From the NCBI RefSeq assembly GCF_003667505.1, contig NZ_RCVJ01000054.1, positions 1-64,000 of the forward strand: a stretch of 64,000 nucleotides of DNA. Direction: 5' to 3'. The stretch comes from Micromonospora sp. BL4 (lineage in GTDB: Bacteria > Actinomycetota > Actinomycetes > Mycobacteriales > Micromonosporaceae). The notes beneath the pieces are model-generated. The model was given only the letters and a program-made list of their open reading frames with translations. It ran no database searches and had not been told where the DNA came from. Every line of letters starts with the position of its first letter. The first letter of the stretch is position 1. The position numbers were made by a program, and so were the translations under genes. Positions 25,513 through 33,632 of the stretch are shown here, in pieces.

Positions 25513-26490
25513 CTAACCCGCGTCGTCGCGGCGGGTCGTGCTGAACCGGCGTTGGTGGGCGGCCGGGCTGATCGACAGCTTCCTGGCGAAGACCCGGCGC
25601 ATGCTCTCGTAGCTGGGGAACCCGGCGAGGGACGCGGCCTGTGTCGCGGTGTGCCCCTGGTCGAGCAGTGCCCTGGCGAGGTCGAATCGAACGTTCTCCA
25701 CGTAGCGGGCCGGTGTCGTGGACAGCTCGTCGTGGAAGAGCCGGGTGAGGTGCCGGGTGCTCACGTTGAGGTGTTTCGCGAGTTCGCCGAGCGAGTGGTC
25801 CGCGCGCGGGTTCGCCGTTACCAGGTCGGTGATCGTACGGAGAGCCGGCGAGCGGGGCGGCGGTCCTTGCAGCGGCGCCGAGAACTGGGACTGGCCGCCC
25901 GCCCGCTGCATGTACACCACCAGGGCGCGGGCGACGTCGCGCGCCAGGTCGGGCCCGTGGTCCTCTTCGACGAGCGCGAGAGCCAGATCGATGCCGGCCG
26001 TCACCCCGGCCGACGTGTACGTGGTGCCGTCTCGAACATAGATCGCGTCGGGCTCGACGCGGCACGTCGGATACCGGGCGGCCAGCTCGTGCGCGACCTT
26101 CCAGTGCGTGGTCGCGCGCTTGCCGTCGAGGACGCCGGCGGCGGCGAGAACGAACGCCCCGGTGCAGATCGAGGCGACCCGGCTGGCCACCGCCACCGGT
26201 ATCCGTGCGGCGTCCGCCAGGTCGGCGGGGACCCGGGCGCGCGGATACAGGTCGGACCCGGCCACCAGCAACGTGTCGACGGCCGGCTCCGGGGACACGG
26301 CGCCGTCGACCGCGACCCGGATCCCGAGGCTCGACGTGACGTCCGCACCGGTCGGCGACAGCAGCGAGATTTGATAGTCGGCGCCGAACCGGTTCGCCTC
26401 CCTGAACACCTCCGCGGGACCGGCGACGTCCAGCAACGTCACTCCGTCGTAGACGAGGATCGCGACCCGATGCTGGCCGGCCTTCGCCAC
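25513..26490 (-). CDS. GlxA-type AraC-family regulator (DJ-1/PfpI + HTH)
   Basis: Regulator with an N-terminal DJ-1/PfpI-like domain (RVAILVYDGVTLLDVAGPAE; cysteine in SICTGAFVLAAAGVL, near residue 115) and a C-terminal AraC DNA-binding domain (LGELAKHLNVSTRHLTRLFH; AASLAGFPSYESMRRVFARK). Start set at GTG 26490 just before the first strand; in-frame GTG 26583 and ATG 26577 would add an unusual Ser/Gly/Pro-rich N-terminus of about 30 residues. It is divergent from the HD-domain gene. Confidence 0.88.
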   Translation of the reverse strand: MAKAGQHRVAILVYDGVTLLDVAGPAEVFREANRFGADYQISLLSPTGADVTSSLGIRVAVDGAVSPEPAVDTLLVAGSDLYPRARVPADLADAARIPVAVASRVASICTGAFVLAAAGVLDGKRATTHWKVAHELAARYPTCRVEPDAIYVRDGTTYTSAGVTAGIDLALALVEEDHGPDLARDVARALVVYMQRAGGQSQFSAPLQGPPPRSPALRTITDLVTANPRADHSLGELAKHLNVSTRHLTRLFHDELSTTPARYVENVRFDLARALLDQGHTATQAASLAGFPSYESMRRVFARKLSISPAAHQRRFSTTRRDDAG

Positions 26491-26955
26491 CCCCGTCCCG
26501 TCGGAGCCGGACCCGCGCGATGAGCGGCCGGACCCCGGCGGCACTGACCGCCGAGGGGTCGGCGAAACAGGAGGCATGGACACCGTTTATTGTTAGCACG
26601 CCATTATCGGGGACAACGGGAATCCTCGGGTGCGGTTCTGCTCACGTTACGAATATTGCGGATGAACGAACTGTCCGTGATCTTCGCCTGATTACGTGCG
26701 CAACGGGTCCGCAAACACCGCAGCCGCCGGGAGGCCGGTCCAGCAATTCCTCGTGCCGCGATTGATGACTGGTGACTCACGCGCTGGACCCGACCCGGAT
26801 CCCGGTGCCGCGCGTGATGGAGCACACGACCGCGATTCGCGCTGTCCGGATATGAGGGATTCCTGGCCGGACGAAGGCGGCGCCGTACGACGATCGGTGG
26901 GCAGCATGGAGGTCGCAGACACGGATCGTGCCCATATTTCGGAAGGTCGAAGATC
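26491..26955. other. Divergent intergenic region between GlxA-type regulator and HD gene
   Basis: About 465 bases, locally AT-richer (26584-26700). It must hold both promoters. I see no gene and no strong palindrome; the alternative longer start of the regulator would use part of it. Confidence 0.4.
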
Positions 26956-27594
26956 GTGCCAGAGATCATCGCGGGGTTGGAGATTCCTGAGACAGCGGCG
27001 GTCGCCGAGGCGACCCGGCGCATCCAGGAGTCGACCAGCCCGCTCATCTACCACCATTCCCGGCGGGTCTTCCTCTTCAGCCTGATCCACGCTCAGAAGC
27101 TTGACGTGAAACCGGACCCGGAGTTGCTCTATCTGGCGGCCATGTTTCACGACACCGGCCTCCTGACGCCCTTCTCCGACGTCGTGCAGCGCTTCGAGGT
27201 CGACAGCGCCGACCACGCGCGCACGTTCCTCCTGGACCGGGGTTTTTCGACGGCCGCCGCCGAGACCGTCTGGACGGCGATCGCGCTGCACACCACGCCC
27301 GGCATCCCCGACCGGATGGCCCCGGAAATCGCGACCACGTACCTCGGTGTCCTGACCGACGTGCTCGGCTTCGGCCTGGACGGACTCGAACGCGATCAGC
27401 TGAACGAGATCCTCGCCGTGCATCCGCGGGGGGATTTCAAGAACGGGTTCCTGCGAGCCTACGTCGACGGGCTGAAGAACCGCCCCGAGACCACGAACGG
27501 CACCGTGAACTCCGACGTGCTCGAACACTTCATTCCCGGCTTGCAGCGCGTGACGACGGTCGAGCGCATCGTCGGCTCGCCCTGGCCGAGCTGA
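26956..27594 (+). CDS. HD-domain protein (cyanamide-hydratase-like)
   Basis: 212-residue metal-dependent HD-fold protein. The HD signature is LAAMFHDTGLLTPFSD with an upstream H in IYHHSRRVFLFS and a later H in IALHTTPGI. This layout fits the small HD family that includes cyanamide hydratases and related lyases. Start GTG 26956. The divergent regulator carries a DJ-1/PfpI sensing domain, so control by a small nitrogen or carbonyl compound is an attractive guess, not shown. Confidence 0.8.
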   Translation: MPEIIAGLEIPETAAVAEATRRIQESTSPLIYHHSRRVFLFSLIHAQKLDVKPDPELLYLAAMFHDTGLLTPFSDVVQRFEVDSADHARTFLLDRGFSTAAAETVWTAIALHTTPGIPDRMAPEIATTYLGVLTDVLGFGLDGLERDQLNEILAVHPRGDFKNGFLRAYVDGLKNRPETTNGTVNSDVLEHFIPGLQRVTTVERIVGSPWPS

Positions 27595-27677
27595 TCGGAC
27601 ACCGGCTTCGCCAGCGCGCGCCGACGGCGGGCCCACACCAACCCATTCCGACGTACCTTCCTGGAAAGGATTCGAGC

Positions 27678-28616
27678 ATGCGAGCGATCACCGTACGAGA
27701 CCGTGACGCGGGTGTCAGCGGGCTCACGCTGACCGACATGCCGCACCCGCACGCTGCGGAGAACGACGTCATCGTGCGGGTGCACGCCGCCGGCTTCACC
27801 CCCGGAGAGCTCGACTGGCCGGCAACGTGGACCGACCGCGCCGGTCGCGACCGGACGCCCAGCATCCCCGGGCACGAGCTGTCCGGAGTCGTCGTCGAGC
27901 TCGGCTACGGAACCACCGGCCTCACCGTGGGCCAGCGGGTGTTCGGGCTGACCGACTGGGCCCGCGACGGTTCCCTGGCCGAGTACGCCGCGGTGGAGGC
28001 TCGCAACCTCGCTCCCCTCGCGGCCGACATCGACCACATCGTGGCCGCCGCGCTGCCCATTTCCGGACTGACCGCATGGCAGGGACTGTTCGACCACGCC
28101 CATCTCCGGACCGGCCAGACCGTCCTCATTCACGGCGCCGCGGGCGGGGTCGGCTCGATCGCCGTTCAACTCGCGCGGGAGGTGGGCGCCCACGTGATCG
28201 GCACCGGCCGGGCCGACGACCGTGAGGTCGCGGTCGGCCTCGGCGCGCAGGCCTTCTTCGACCTGGCGGCCGACGACTGGCACCGGGCGGGCGAGGTGGA
28301 CGTGGTGTTCGACGTCATCGGCGGCGACATCCTCGATCGATCGGCCGGACTGGTACGCCCGGGCGGCACCCTGGTCACCATCGCCGCGCCGCCCACCGTG
28401 CAGCCCAGGGACGGGCGAGCCGTCTTCTTCGTCGTCGAACCTGACCGCGCCCAACTGACCGACCTCGCCCAGCGCGTCCGGACCGGACGGCTCAACCCGA
28501 TCGTCGGCGCCGTGCGACCGCTCTCCGAGGCGGCCTCCGCGTTCGCCCGCCGTCGCCGCACGCCCGGCAGAACGATCATTCAGGTCGCCGATCAGGAAGC
28601 AACGCCGGGCTCGTGA
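27678..28616 (+). CDS. NADP-dependent quinone oxidoreductase-like enzyme
   Basis: Medium-chain reductase of 312 residues. GroES-like domain: ENDVIVRVHAAGFTPGELDW. Nucleotide loop: IHGAAGGVGSIAVQLAREVG near 153. Lacks zinc-ligand cysteines, as in quinone/enone reductases. ATG 27678 with GGAAAGGA upstream. It follows the HD gene by 83 bases on the same strand and probably shares its control. Confidence 0.88.
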   Translation: MRAITVRDRDAGVSGLTLTDMPHPHAAENDVIVRVHAAGFTPGELDWPATWTDRAGRDRTPSIPGHELSGVVVELGYGTTGLTVGQRVFGLTDWARDGSLAEYAAVEARNLAPLAADIDHIVAAALPISGLTAWQGLFDHAHLRTGQTVLIHGAAGGVGSIAVQLAREVGAHVIGTGRADDREVAVGLGAQAFFDLAADDWHRAGEVDVVFDVIGGDILDRSAGLVRPGGTLVTIAAPPTVQPRDGRAVFFVVEPDRAQLTDLAQRVRTGRLNPIVGAVRPLSEAASAFARRRRTPGRTIIQVADQEATPGS

Positions 28617-28709
28617 TCAGCCTGCGAATACCACCGAACGGGCGTCCGACGGCGACGATCGGCCATTTCCATGTGCGACGGTTGCCCCGCGACGCCTAGG
28701 AAGGGAGGC

Positions 28710-29429
28710 ATGACCAACGAAGTGACCGTTCCCCTGCTGCCGTGCGGTTCCGTCGACGACATCGCCGCCTTCTACGAGGTTCTCGGGTTCCGCACCACCT
28801 ACAGTCAGCGCAAGCCCAACCCGTACGTGGCGTTGCAGCGCGAGGACCTGCATCTGCACTTCTTCGAGATGGCCGGATTCCAGCCCGACCAGTCGTACGG
28901 CTCCTGTCTCGTGCTCACGTCGGACATCGACGGCCTGCACCGGGCGTTCGCCGCCGGCATGCGCGCCGCGTACGGCAAGGTGCTGGTCTCGGGGATACCG
29001 CGGATGACCCGACCCAGGGCCCGGAAGAACTACGACGGGTTGGGCGGGTTCAGCGTCATCGACCCGGGGGGCAACTGGATCCGCGTCGTGCAGAACGCCA
29101 CCGCTGCTCCCCCGCCGGCTGCCACACCTGAGGGCCGTCTGGCGAAGGCGCTGGCGAACGCTGTCGTGCAGGCCGATTCCCGGGGCGACGTCGCACAGGC
29201 CGTCCGGATCCTCGACAGCGCGTTGGCCCGCCCGCAGGCCGACGACGACCCGGTCGCTCGGGTGGAGGTCCTGGTCTACCGCGCCGAACTGGCGATGGTG
29301 CTGAGCGACCCGGAGACCGCGGCGGAGATGCTGGAGCGCGCCGAACACGTCGCGCTCAGTGCGGACGAGACCGTACGGGCGAGGTCCGCGTTCGAGGCCG
29401 CCGCCGACCTCGCCGCGGCGTTGGGGTGA
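28710..29429 (+). CDS. VOC protein with C-terminal helical extension
   Basis: 239 residues. Residues 1-130 form a bleomycin-resistance-like VOC domain (VDDIAAFYEVLGFRTTYSQR; GGFSVIDPGGNWIRVV). Residues 145-239 are helical with a TPR-like rhythm (LAKALANAVVQADSRGDVAQ; ILDSALARPQADDDPVARVE), an unusual addition. ATG 28710 follows AGGAAGGGAGG, a strong ribosome site. Function of the extension unknown. Confidence 0.8.
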   Translation: MTNEVTVPLLPCGSVDDIAAFYEVLGFRTTYSQRKPNPYVALQREDLHLHFFEMAGFQPDQSYGSCLVLTSDIDGLHRAFAAGMRAAYGKVLVSGIPRMTRPRARKNYDGLGGFSVIDPGGNWIRVVQNATAAPPPAATPEGRLAKALANAVVQADSRGDVAQAVRILDSALARPQADDDPVARVEVLVYRAELAMVLSDPETAAEMLERAEHVALSADETVRARSAFEAAADLAAALG

Positions 29430-29439
29430 GTCGACGTAC

Positions 29440-29476
29440 GCGGGGCGGGTTCGGCCGTGCGCCGAGCCCGCCCCGC
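29440..29476. terminator. Bidirectional hairpin terminator
   Basis: GCGGGGCGGGTTCGGC-CGTGC-GCCGAGCCCGCCCCGC: 16-bp stem with a single wobble, between the convergent VOC and GH62 genes. Confidence 0.75.
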
Positions 29477-29528
29477 CATCTCCACCCGATCCTGATCGCG
29501 AGTCGCGGTTAGGACCTGTGACAGGCCG

Positions 29529-31049
29529 TCAGCGTTGCAGTGTCAGCAGACCCGGCCGGTAGGGCAGGAGACCGTAGTCGCCGCCGGAGTTCGGGGACCG
29601 CCCCTGGTAGAGCAACTGCAGATTGCACGGATCGACGGTCATGGTCTGGTCGGCGTTGCTGCGGATCAACTCACCGTGGCTGATGTCGTTGGTCCAGGTG
29701 GCACCGCTGTTGGCTCTGCCGGCGAAGGGATTGCTCTCGGTCGCGGCCTGCGGTGTCCAGGAACCGCCCAGACTGGTGGCCGTGAACGAGCGGAAGTAGC
29801 GGCCCTGCGAGCCGATGGCCTCGACCAGCATGAGGTACCGGTTCTGGCCCTGGAGCTTGTACACCTGAACGGCTTCGAACAGGTTGTTCGTGGTGTCGCT
29901 CATGATCACCGTTGAGTTCGAGCCGAAGCTGCCCGGGAAATTCCCGATGGGCATACTGGCCCGGTAGATCCTGCCGTTGTCCCCGGCGAAGAACAGGTAC
30001 ATGTTCGTGCTGTCGCCGATGAGCGCCTGGTCGATGGGCCCCGTACCGGAGCCGGAAATGCTTCCGGAGAAGAGCACCTGCTCGGATGACCATCCATTGG
30101 CATTGGTGGGGTCGCTCGACGTCCGGTAGGAGAAGGCGGTCCCACCCCACTGGTAGGCGAGCACCCAGATGTTCCTCGGCGCGAAGTAGAAGAGCGTGGG
30201 CGCGACAGCGGAGAAGGACATCGCGTTCTGGCTGGCCGAGGCCAGGTCGGACCAGTTGGTGAAGAGACCGAAGTTCATCGAGCCCCACCTCGTCCCGGTG
30301 TCGTGCGTCGTGGCATAGACGAGATGCCTGCCGTTGTAGGGGGCGTAGGTGAAGTCCTTGAGCGAGACCCACCCCGACCTGGGGTTCGCCAACTGGCCCG
30401 TCGACGACCAGCGGTACGTCGACGGCAGAGCGCACGTGCCGGGCGGCGGCGTGGTGGGGTTGCCCCCGCCGTCGACGCGGACGAGCTGCCACTGCTGGTT
30501 GCTGCCGTTCCAGTCGTCGTACTGCACGATGTTTCCGCCGTCGGCGGTCGACGCGCCCTGCACCTCCACCACCTTGTTGCTGTTCCGGTTGACCAGCCGG
30601 ACGTAGCCGCTGTCGGAGTCGGCCAACCGGAACTGCTGGTTGGTCCCGTTGCCGTCGGTCCACTGCACGATGCTGGCACCGTTGGCCGTCGAGAAGTTGT
30701 AGACGTCCAGCACCTTGCCGGACAGCCGCGACTTCAACCGGTAGTAGCCACCGCCGGAGTCGACGAACTGCCACTGCTGCTGGTTGCCGTTGTTCCGCGC
30801 CCACTGGGTGATCCGCGCGCCGTCGTTCGTGGCCAGGTTGTAGACGTCCAGGGCCTTGCCGCTGTTGCGGTTGATCAACACGTACCACGCGCTCGTGTCG
30901 ACCGTCGCCGCGGCGGCGGGCGTCGACACCACCGCCGCGGCGGCACCACCGACCACCATCGCCGCCACGCCGGTGGCGACGACCCGTAGCAACCAGCCAC
31001 GCCGCCGGGGCGGCGGCGCGGGCGATGGAGACCGATCTGAGACAGACAT
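29529..31049 (-). CDS. Secreted GH62 alpha-L-arabinofuranosidase with ricin-type lectin
   Basis: 506-residue extracellular enzyme that would remove arabinose side chains from arabinoxylan. ATG 31049 with GAGGAGG upstream. Signal region with [20 protein letters not shown] and cleavage after PAAAA. An N-terminal ricin B/CBM13-like domain of three repeats ([21 protein letters not shown] with QQWQF/QQFRL/QQWQL ends) precedes the GH62 catalytic domain ([20 protein letters not shown] with the base Asp in [19 protein letters not shown]). An AraR-like palindrome lies upstream. Confidence 0.93.
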   Translation of the reverse strand: MSVSDRSPSPAPPPRRRGWLLRVVATGVAAMVVGGAAAAVVSTPAAAATVDTSAWYVLINRNSGKALDVYNLATNDGARITQWARNNGNQQQWQFVDSGGGYYRLKSRLSGKVLDVYNFSTANGASIVQWTDGNGTNQQFRLADSDSGYVRLVNRNSNKVVEVQGASTADGGNIVQYDDWNGSNQQWQLVRVDGGGNPTTPPPGTCALPSTYRWSSTGQLANPRSGWVSLKDFTYAPYNGRHLVYATTHDTGTRWGSMNFGLFTNWSDLASASQNAMSFSAVAPTLFYFAPRNIWVLAYQWGGTAFSYRTSSDPTNANGWSSEQVLFSGSISGSGTGPIDQALIGDSTNMYLFFAGDNGRIYRASMPIGNFPGSFGSNSTVIMSDTTNNLFEAVQVYKLQGQNRYLMLVEAIGSQGRYFRSFTATSLGGSWTPQAATESNPFAGRANSGATWTNDISHGELIRSNADQTMTVDPCNLQLLYQGRSPNSGGDYGLLPYRPGLLTLQR

Positions 31050-31354
31050 GATCCTCCTCAATGACCAGGAGCCGAACGGTCCACCCGGAGATGGGCGCAC
31101 CGCGACGCGTGGCCGGGCGGATGCATCGAGGATTGTCAGCGCTAACAAGACGTCTGCATGCCCTGGCGCACGCCGTGATTTCGAGGTCGACGAAGCGGAC
31201 TTGCCCGGTCAGCCACAGATGCCGTCGTCCCTAGCCATCGACTGTGAGCGATAACATGCGGTTCGTCAAGTCTCAGCTCATCGATTGGCATCAACAGCTG
31301 GGTCTACGAGGAATACGTCAGCGCGACAACGGGTGCCCGGCAGATCACCCGGGT
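31050..31354. other. Intergenic region with GH62 promoter
   Basis: About 305 bases between the GH62 start and the stop of the 758-residue gene upstream. It contains the AraR-like operator at 31133-31148 and AT-richer sequence around 31240-31300. No small gene that could be an immunity factor for the putative toxin is visible here. Confidence 0.5.
31133..31148. promoter_or_regulatory. AraR/LacI-type operator TTGTCAGCGCTAACAA
   Basis: 16-bp palindrome with one mismatch around central GCGC, close to the TTGTTAGCGCTAACAA form known for LacI-type arabinose repressors in actinobacteria (from memory). It lies 84-99 bases upstream of the arabinofuranosidase start, which fits arabinose-responsive repression. 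Confidence 0.6.
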
Positions 31355-33631
31355 CTACTTGACCTGCGGCCACCCGTTGGCCGCTGTGAAGAGGCTCTCG
31401 GTGAGTTCGTCCCACGGCCGGAGCCGTGGCACCTTCTGGCCGAGGGCCTCGGCGAGGAAGCGGAAGTCCTCCTCCAGCACGTCGATGGTCCTCATGTAGG
31501 TGTGCGCGTCGAGCGACTTCAGCGTGAACAGCGTCGCGTCCGCGACCTGTTGCACGGTGAAGAGGTGCTCGGAGCCGTGTGGGATCAGGGTCCGCATGAT
31601 GTCGGTCTTCGCCCGGTGGACGTAGCGGATCAGGTGTGAGGACGGGTCCAGACGGATCATCTCGGCGGCCACGCCGGCGTTCTTCGGCACGAGGAAGGCC
31701 TGGAAGGCCAGGTATTCCGGCACGGCCTCGGTCCACTCGCGGAGCCGCCGGAGAAAGCGCTGTTCGATGATGTGGTCCAGCTCGAACAGGTATCCGAAGC
31801 CGGACACGTCGCGGACCCGGTTCTGGAGCTCGTTGTACTGGTTGACACCCATCCTGGCCACGTTGTCGTAGTGGCCCAGCATCGCCGGCGTGAGGGTCAC
31901 CTGGTTCGGCAGCCTGCCGTGGGCCGCCTTGATGACGGTGCGGTAGTCGTCGCCCAGGTGCGCCGTGAGGTAGGCGTGCACCCACTGACGATCCGTGGCG
32001 AGCAACCAGTCCAGCGGCGCCTTCGGGACCGTCGCGCGGCGGGTCGTGATGGTGAGGTACTGGTCGTACTCCCAGCGCAGCATCGAGTTGGCGAACGAGG
32101 CCATGTCCTCGGTGAACAGCGCGCGCACATCAAGGGCGAGGAGGTCGTCGGCCTGCTTCGAGGCCTTCTTCGCCTCCTGCAGCACATCCTGGACGCCCTT
32201 GGCCACCGCCGAGACCGCACGGGGGTTACCGGCGGCGGCTTCCAGCATCTTGGCGAGCTTCTCCTGTCGTGGCGCCGGTAGGTTCTGGAGCCGTTTCAGG
32301 AGCGCGCCGGACCGCGCGGAAGTGTCGACGTCGTCCACGACCCGGCGCAGGTCAGCCATCAACCCTTCGATGCGGGCGAGTTCCTCGCTGAGCCGCGCCG
32401 AGCTCCTGCCCAGGCGGACGTAGGCCGTCGCGCCGACCGACACCGCAGACAGAGTTCCGTACAGGATGATCTCGTTGGAGGTGACGCGAGTGCCCCAGAA
32501 GTCACGACCGGTGGCCATCATGAACGCGAGCTGTCCGAGCTCGTAGAGGTCACCGACGACGGGGACGAAGCTGAGCGGCACCTCGATCATCAACTGGAGC
32601 ACGGACAGGAAGCCCGTCCGGTCGGGCAGCTCGTGGCGACGGAGCGTCCGCACGTCGGGGTCGAGGTCCGTGCCCTGGCGAGGAACCTTCTCGTGCGCGA
32701 CCTTGCGGGAGTAGACGTACGTCGCCCGCGCGACGGCCTTCGGTCCGGCACGGACGGCCACCGTGACGTTGTCGTCGTGCTGGACGATGATCCGGCTGGC
32801 CGAGCCGTGGCAGCCAGCCGAGTAGGCGTACGCCGCGGGCTTGTCCGGGTCCTTGATCGTGACCTGTACCTGGAAGCGGCCTTCCCAGGACTGGATCACC
32901 ACCCCGGTGGGCTGCGGCACGATCACCAGTCCGGGCGGCAGTCCCCGCTTCCAGACGTAGCCGAGGCTCACCGCCATCGTGTCGGCGACCCTGCCCAGGT
33001 CGCCCTCCACCGGGACGGGATCCTCGGCCCCCGAGACGAGCACGTACGGAGTGCCCATCACCGCGAGAATCGACTGCGGATCGCCGAACGACGGCGTCAC
33101 CCGCGGATCCTGGTTGCGGATCACCGTGACCTGGGGCGTGAGGTCGCACAGCAGGGTGTCGGGATCGAGGACGTCGTGGCGCAGGTCGGACATGGGCCGA
33201 CGCTGGTGATGCGACGGGTGGCACTGGCAGGAGGGCCCGGGTGAGGTGGTCACCGCCGAGAACGGGGACCGGGGTCGCGCGACGCGGAACGCGGTGAACG
33301 ACGGCCGGTCCCGTCGTAGCTGCACGGTGACGTCCCGAGCCAACGCCATCAGCAGTACCGGCCGCCGGAAGACCGGCGACTCGGGATAGGTGACCCTCGC
33401 CGGGCCGCCTGCCGCCGGCAGCCAGTGCCACACGACCGGCGGGATGCCCAGCTCCTTCCAGCGCTTCGCGCTCGCCCGCCCGGGGCGGATCGTCCAGGTC
33501 CAGGAGACCTTCAGCGAGGTGTCGGTGATGGTGATGCGGGCGAGGTTGTCGGCCGGAAGCAACCGGCCGCTGAACGCGAGGGCGCCGGCCAGCGAGGGCA
33601 TCGACGCGTAGGTGGCGCCGTCGCGAAGCAC
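31355..33631 (-). CDS. Putative toxin/effector with pre-toxin segment and HNH-like C-terminus
   Basis: 758-residue protein of unknown family. GTG 33631 starts one base after the stop of the preceding 988-residue gene, so the two are coupled. Residues 1-340 hold beta-rich sequence without known motifs and with no signal peptide. Residues about 342-405 form a hydrophobic stretch (VPLSFVPVVGDLYELGQLAF, then TGRDFWGTRVTSNE) resembling pre-toxin domains of polymorphic toxins. Residues 405-600 are helical. The C-terminus has YLFELDHIIEQRFLRRL (Asp619-His620) followed by FLVPKNAGVA (Asn651) and SSHLIRYVH, reminiscent of HNH-type nucleases. No immunity gene follows. Function is inference. Confidence 0.7.
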   Translation of the reverse strand: MLRDGATYASMPSLAGALAFSGRLLPADNLARITITDTSLKVSWTWTIRPGRASAKRWKELGIPPVVWHWLPAAGGPARVTYPESPVFRRPVLLMALARDVTVQLRRDRPSFTAFRVARPRSPFSAVTTSPGPSCQCHPSHHQRRPMSDLRHDVLDPDTLLCDLTPQVTVIRNQDPRVTPSFGDPQSILAVMGTPYVLVSGAEDPVPVEGDLGRVADTMAVSLGYVWKRGLPPGLVIVPQPTGVVIQSWEGRFQVQVTIKDPDKPAAYAYSAGCHGSASRIIVQHDDNVTVAVRAGPKAVARATYVYSRKVAHEKVPRQGTDLDPDVRTLRRHELPDRTGFLSVLQLMIEVPLSFVPVVGDLYELGQLAFMMATGRDFWGTRVTSNEIILYGTLSAVSVGATAYVRLGRSSARLSEELARIEGLMADLRRVVDDVDTSARSGALLKRLQNLPAPRQEKLAKMLEAAAGNPRAVSAVAKGVQDVLQEAKKASKQADDLLALDVRALFTEDMASFANSMLRWEYDQYLTITTRRATVPKAPLDWLLATDRQWVHAYLTAHLGDDYRTVIKAAHGRLPNQVTLTPAMLGHYDNVARMGVNQYNELQNRVRDVSGFGYLFELDHIIEQRFLRRLREWTEAVPEYLAFQAFLVPKNAGVAAEMIRLDPSSHLIRYVHRAKTDIMRTLIPHGSEHLFTVQQVADATLFTLKSLDAHTYMRTIDVLEEDFRFLAEALGQKVPRLRPWDELTESLFTAANGWPQVK

Positions 33632-33632
33632 C

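Noticed and set aside
31050..31354. Immunity gene downstream of the putative effector
   Set aside because: Short open frames here have no ribosome site and shadow composition, and the GH62 promoter with its operator occupies the space.
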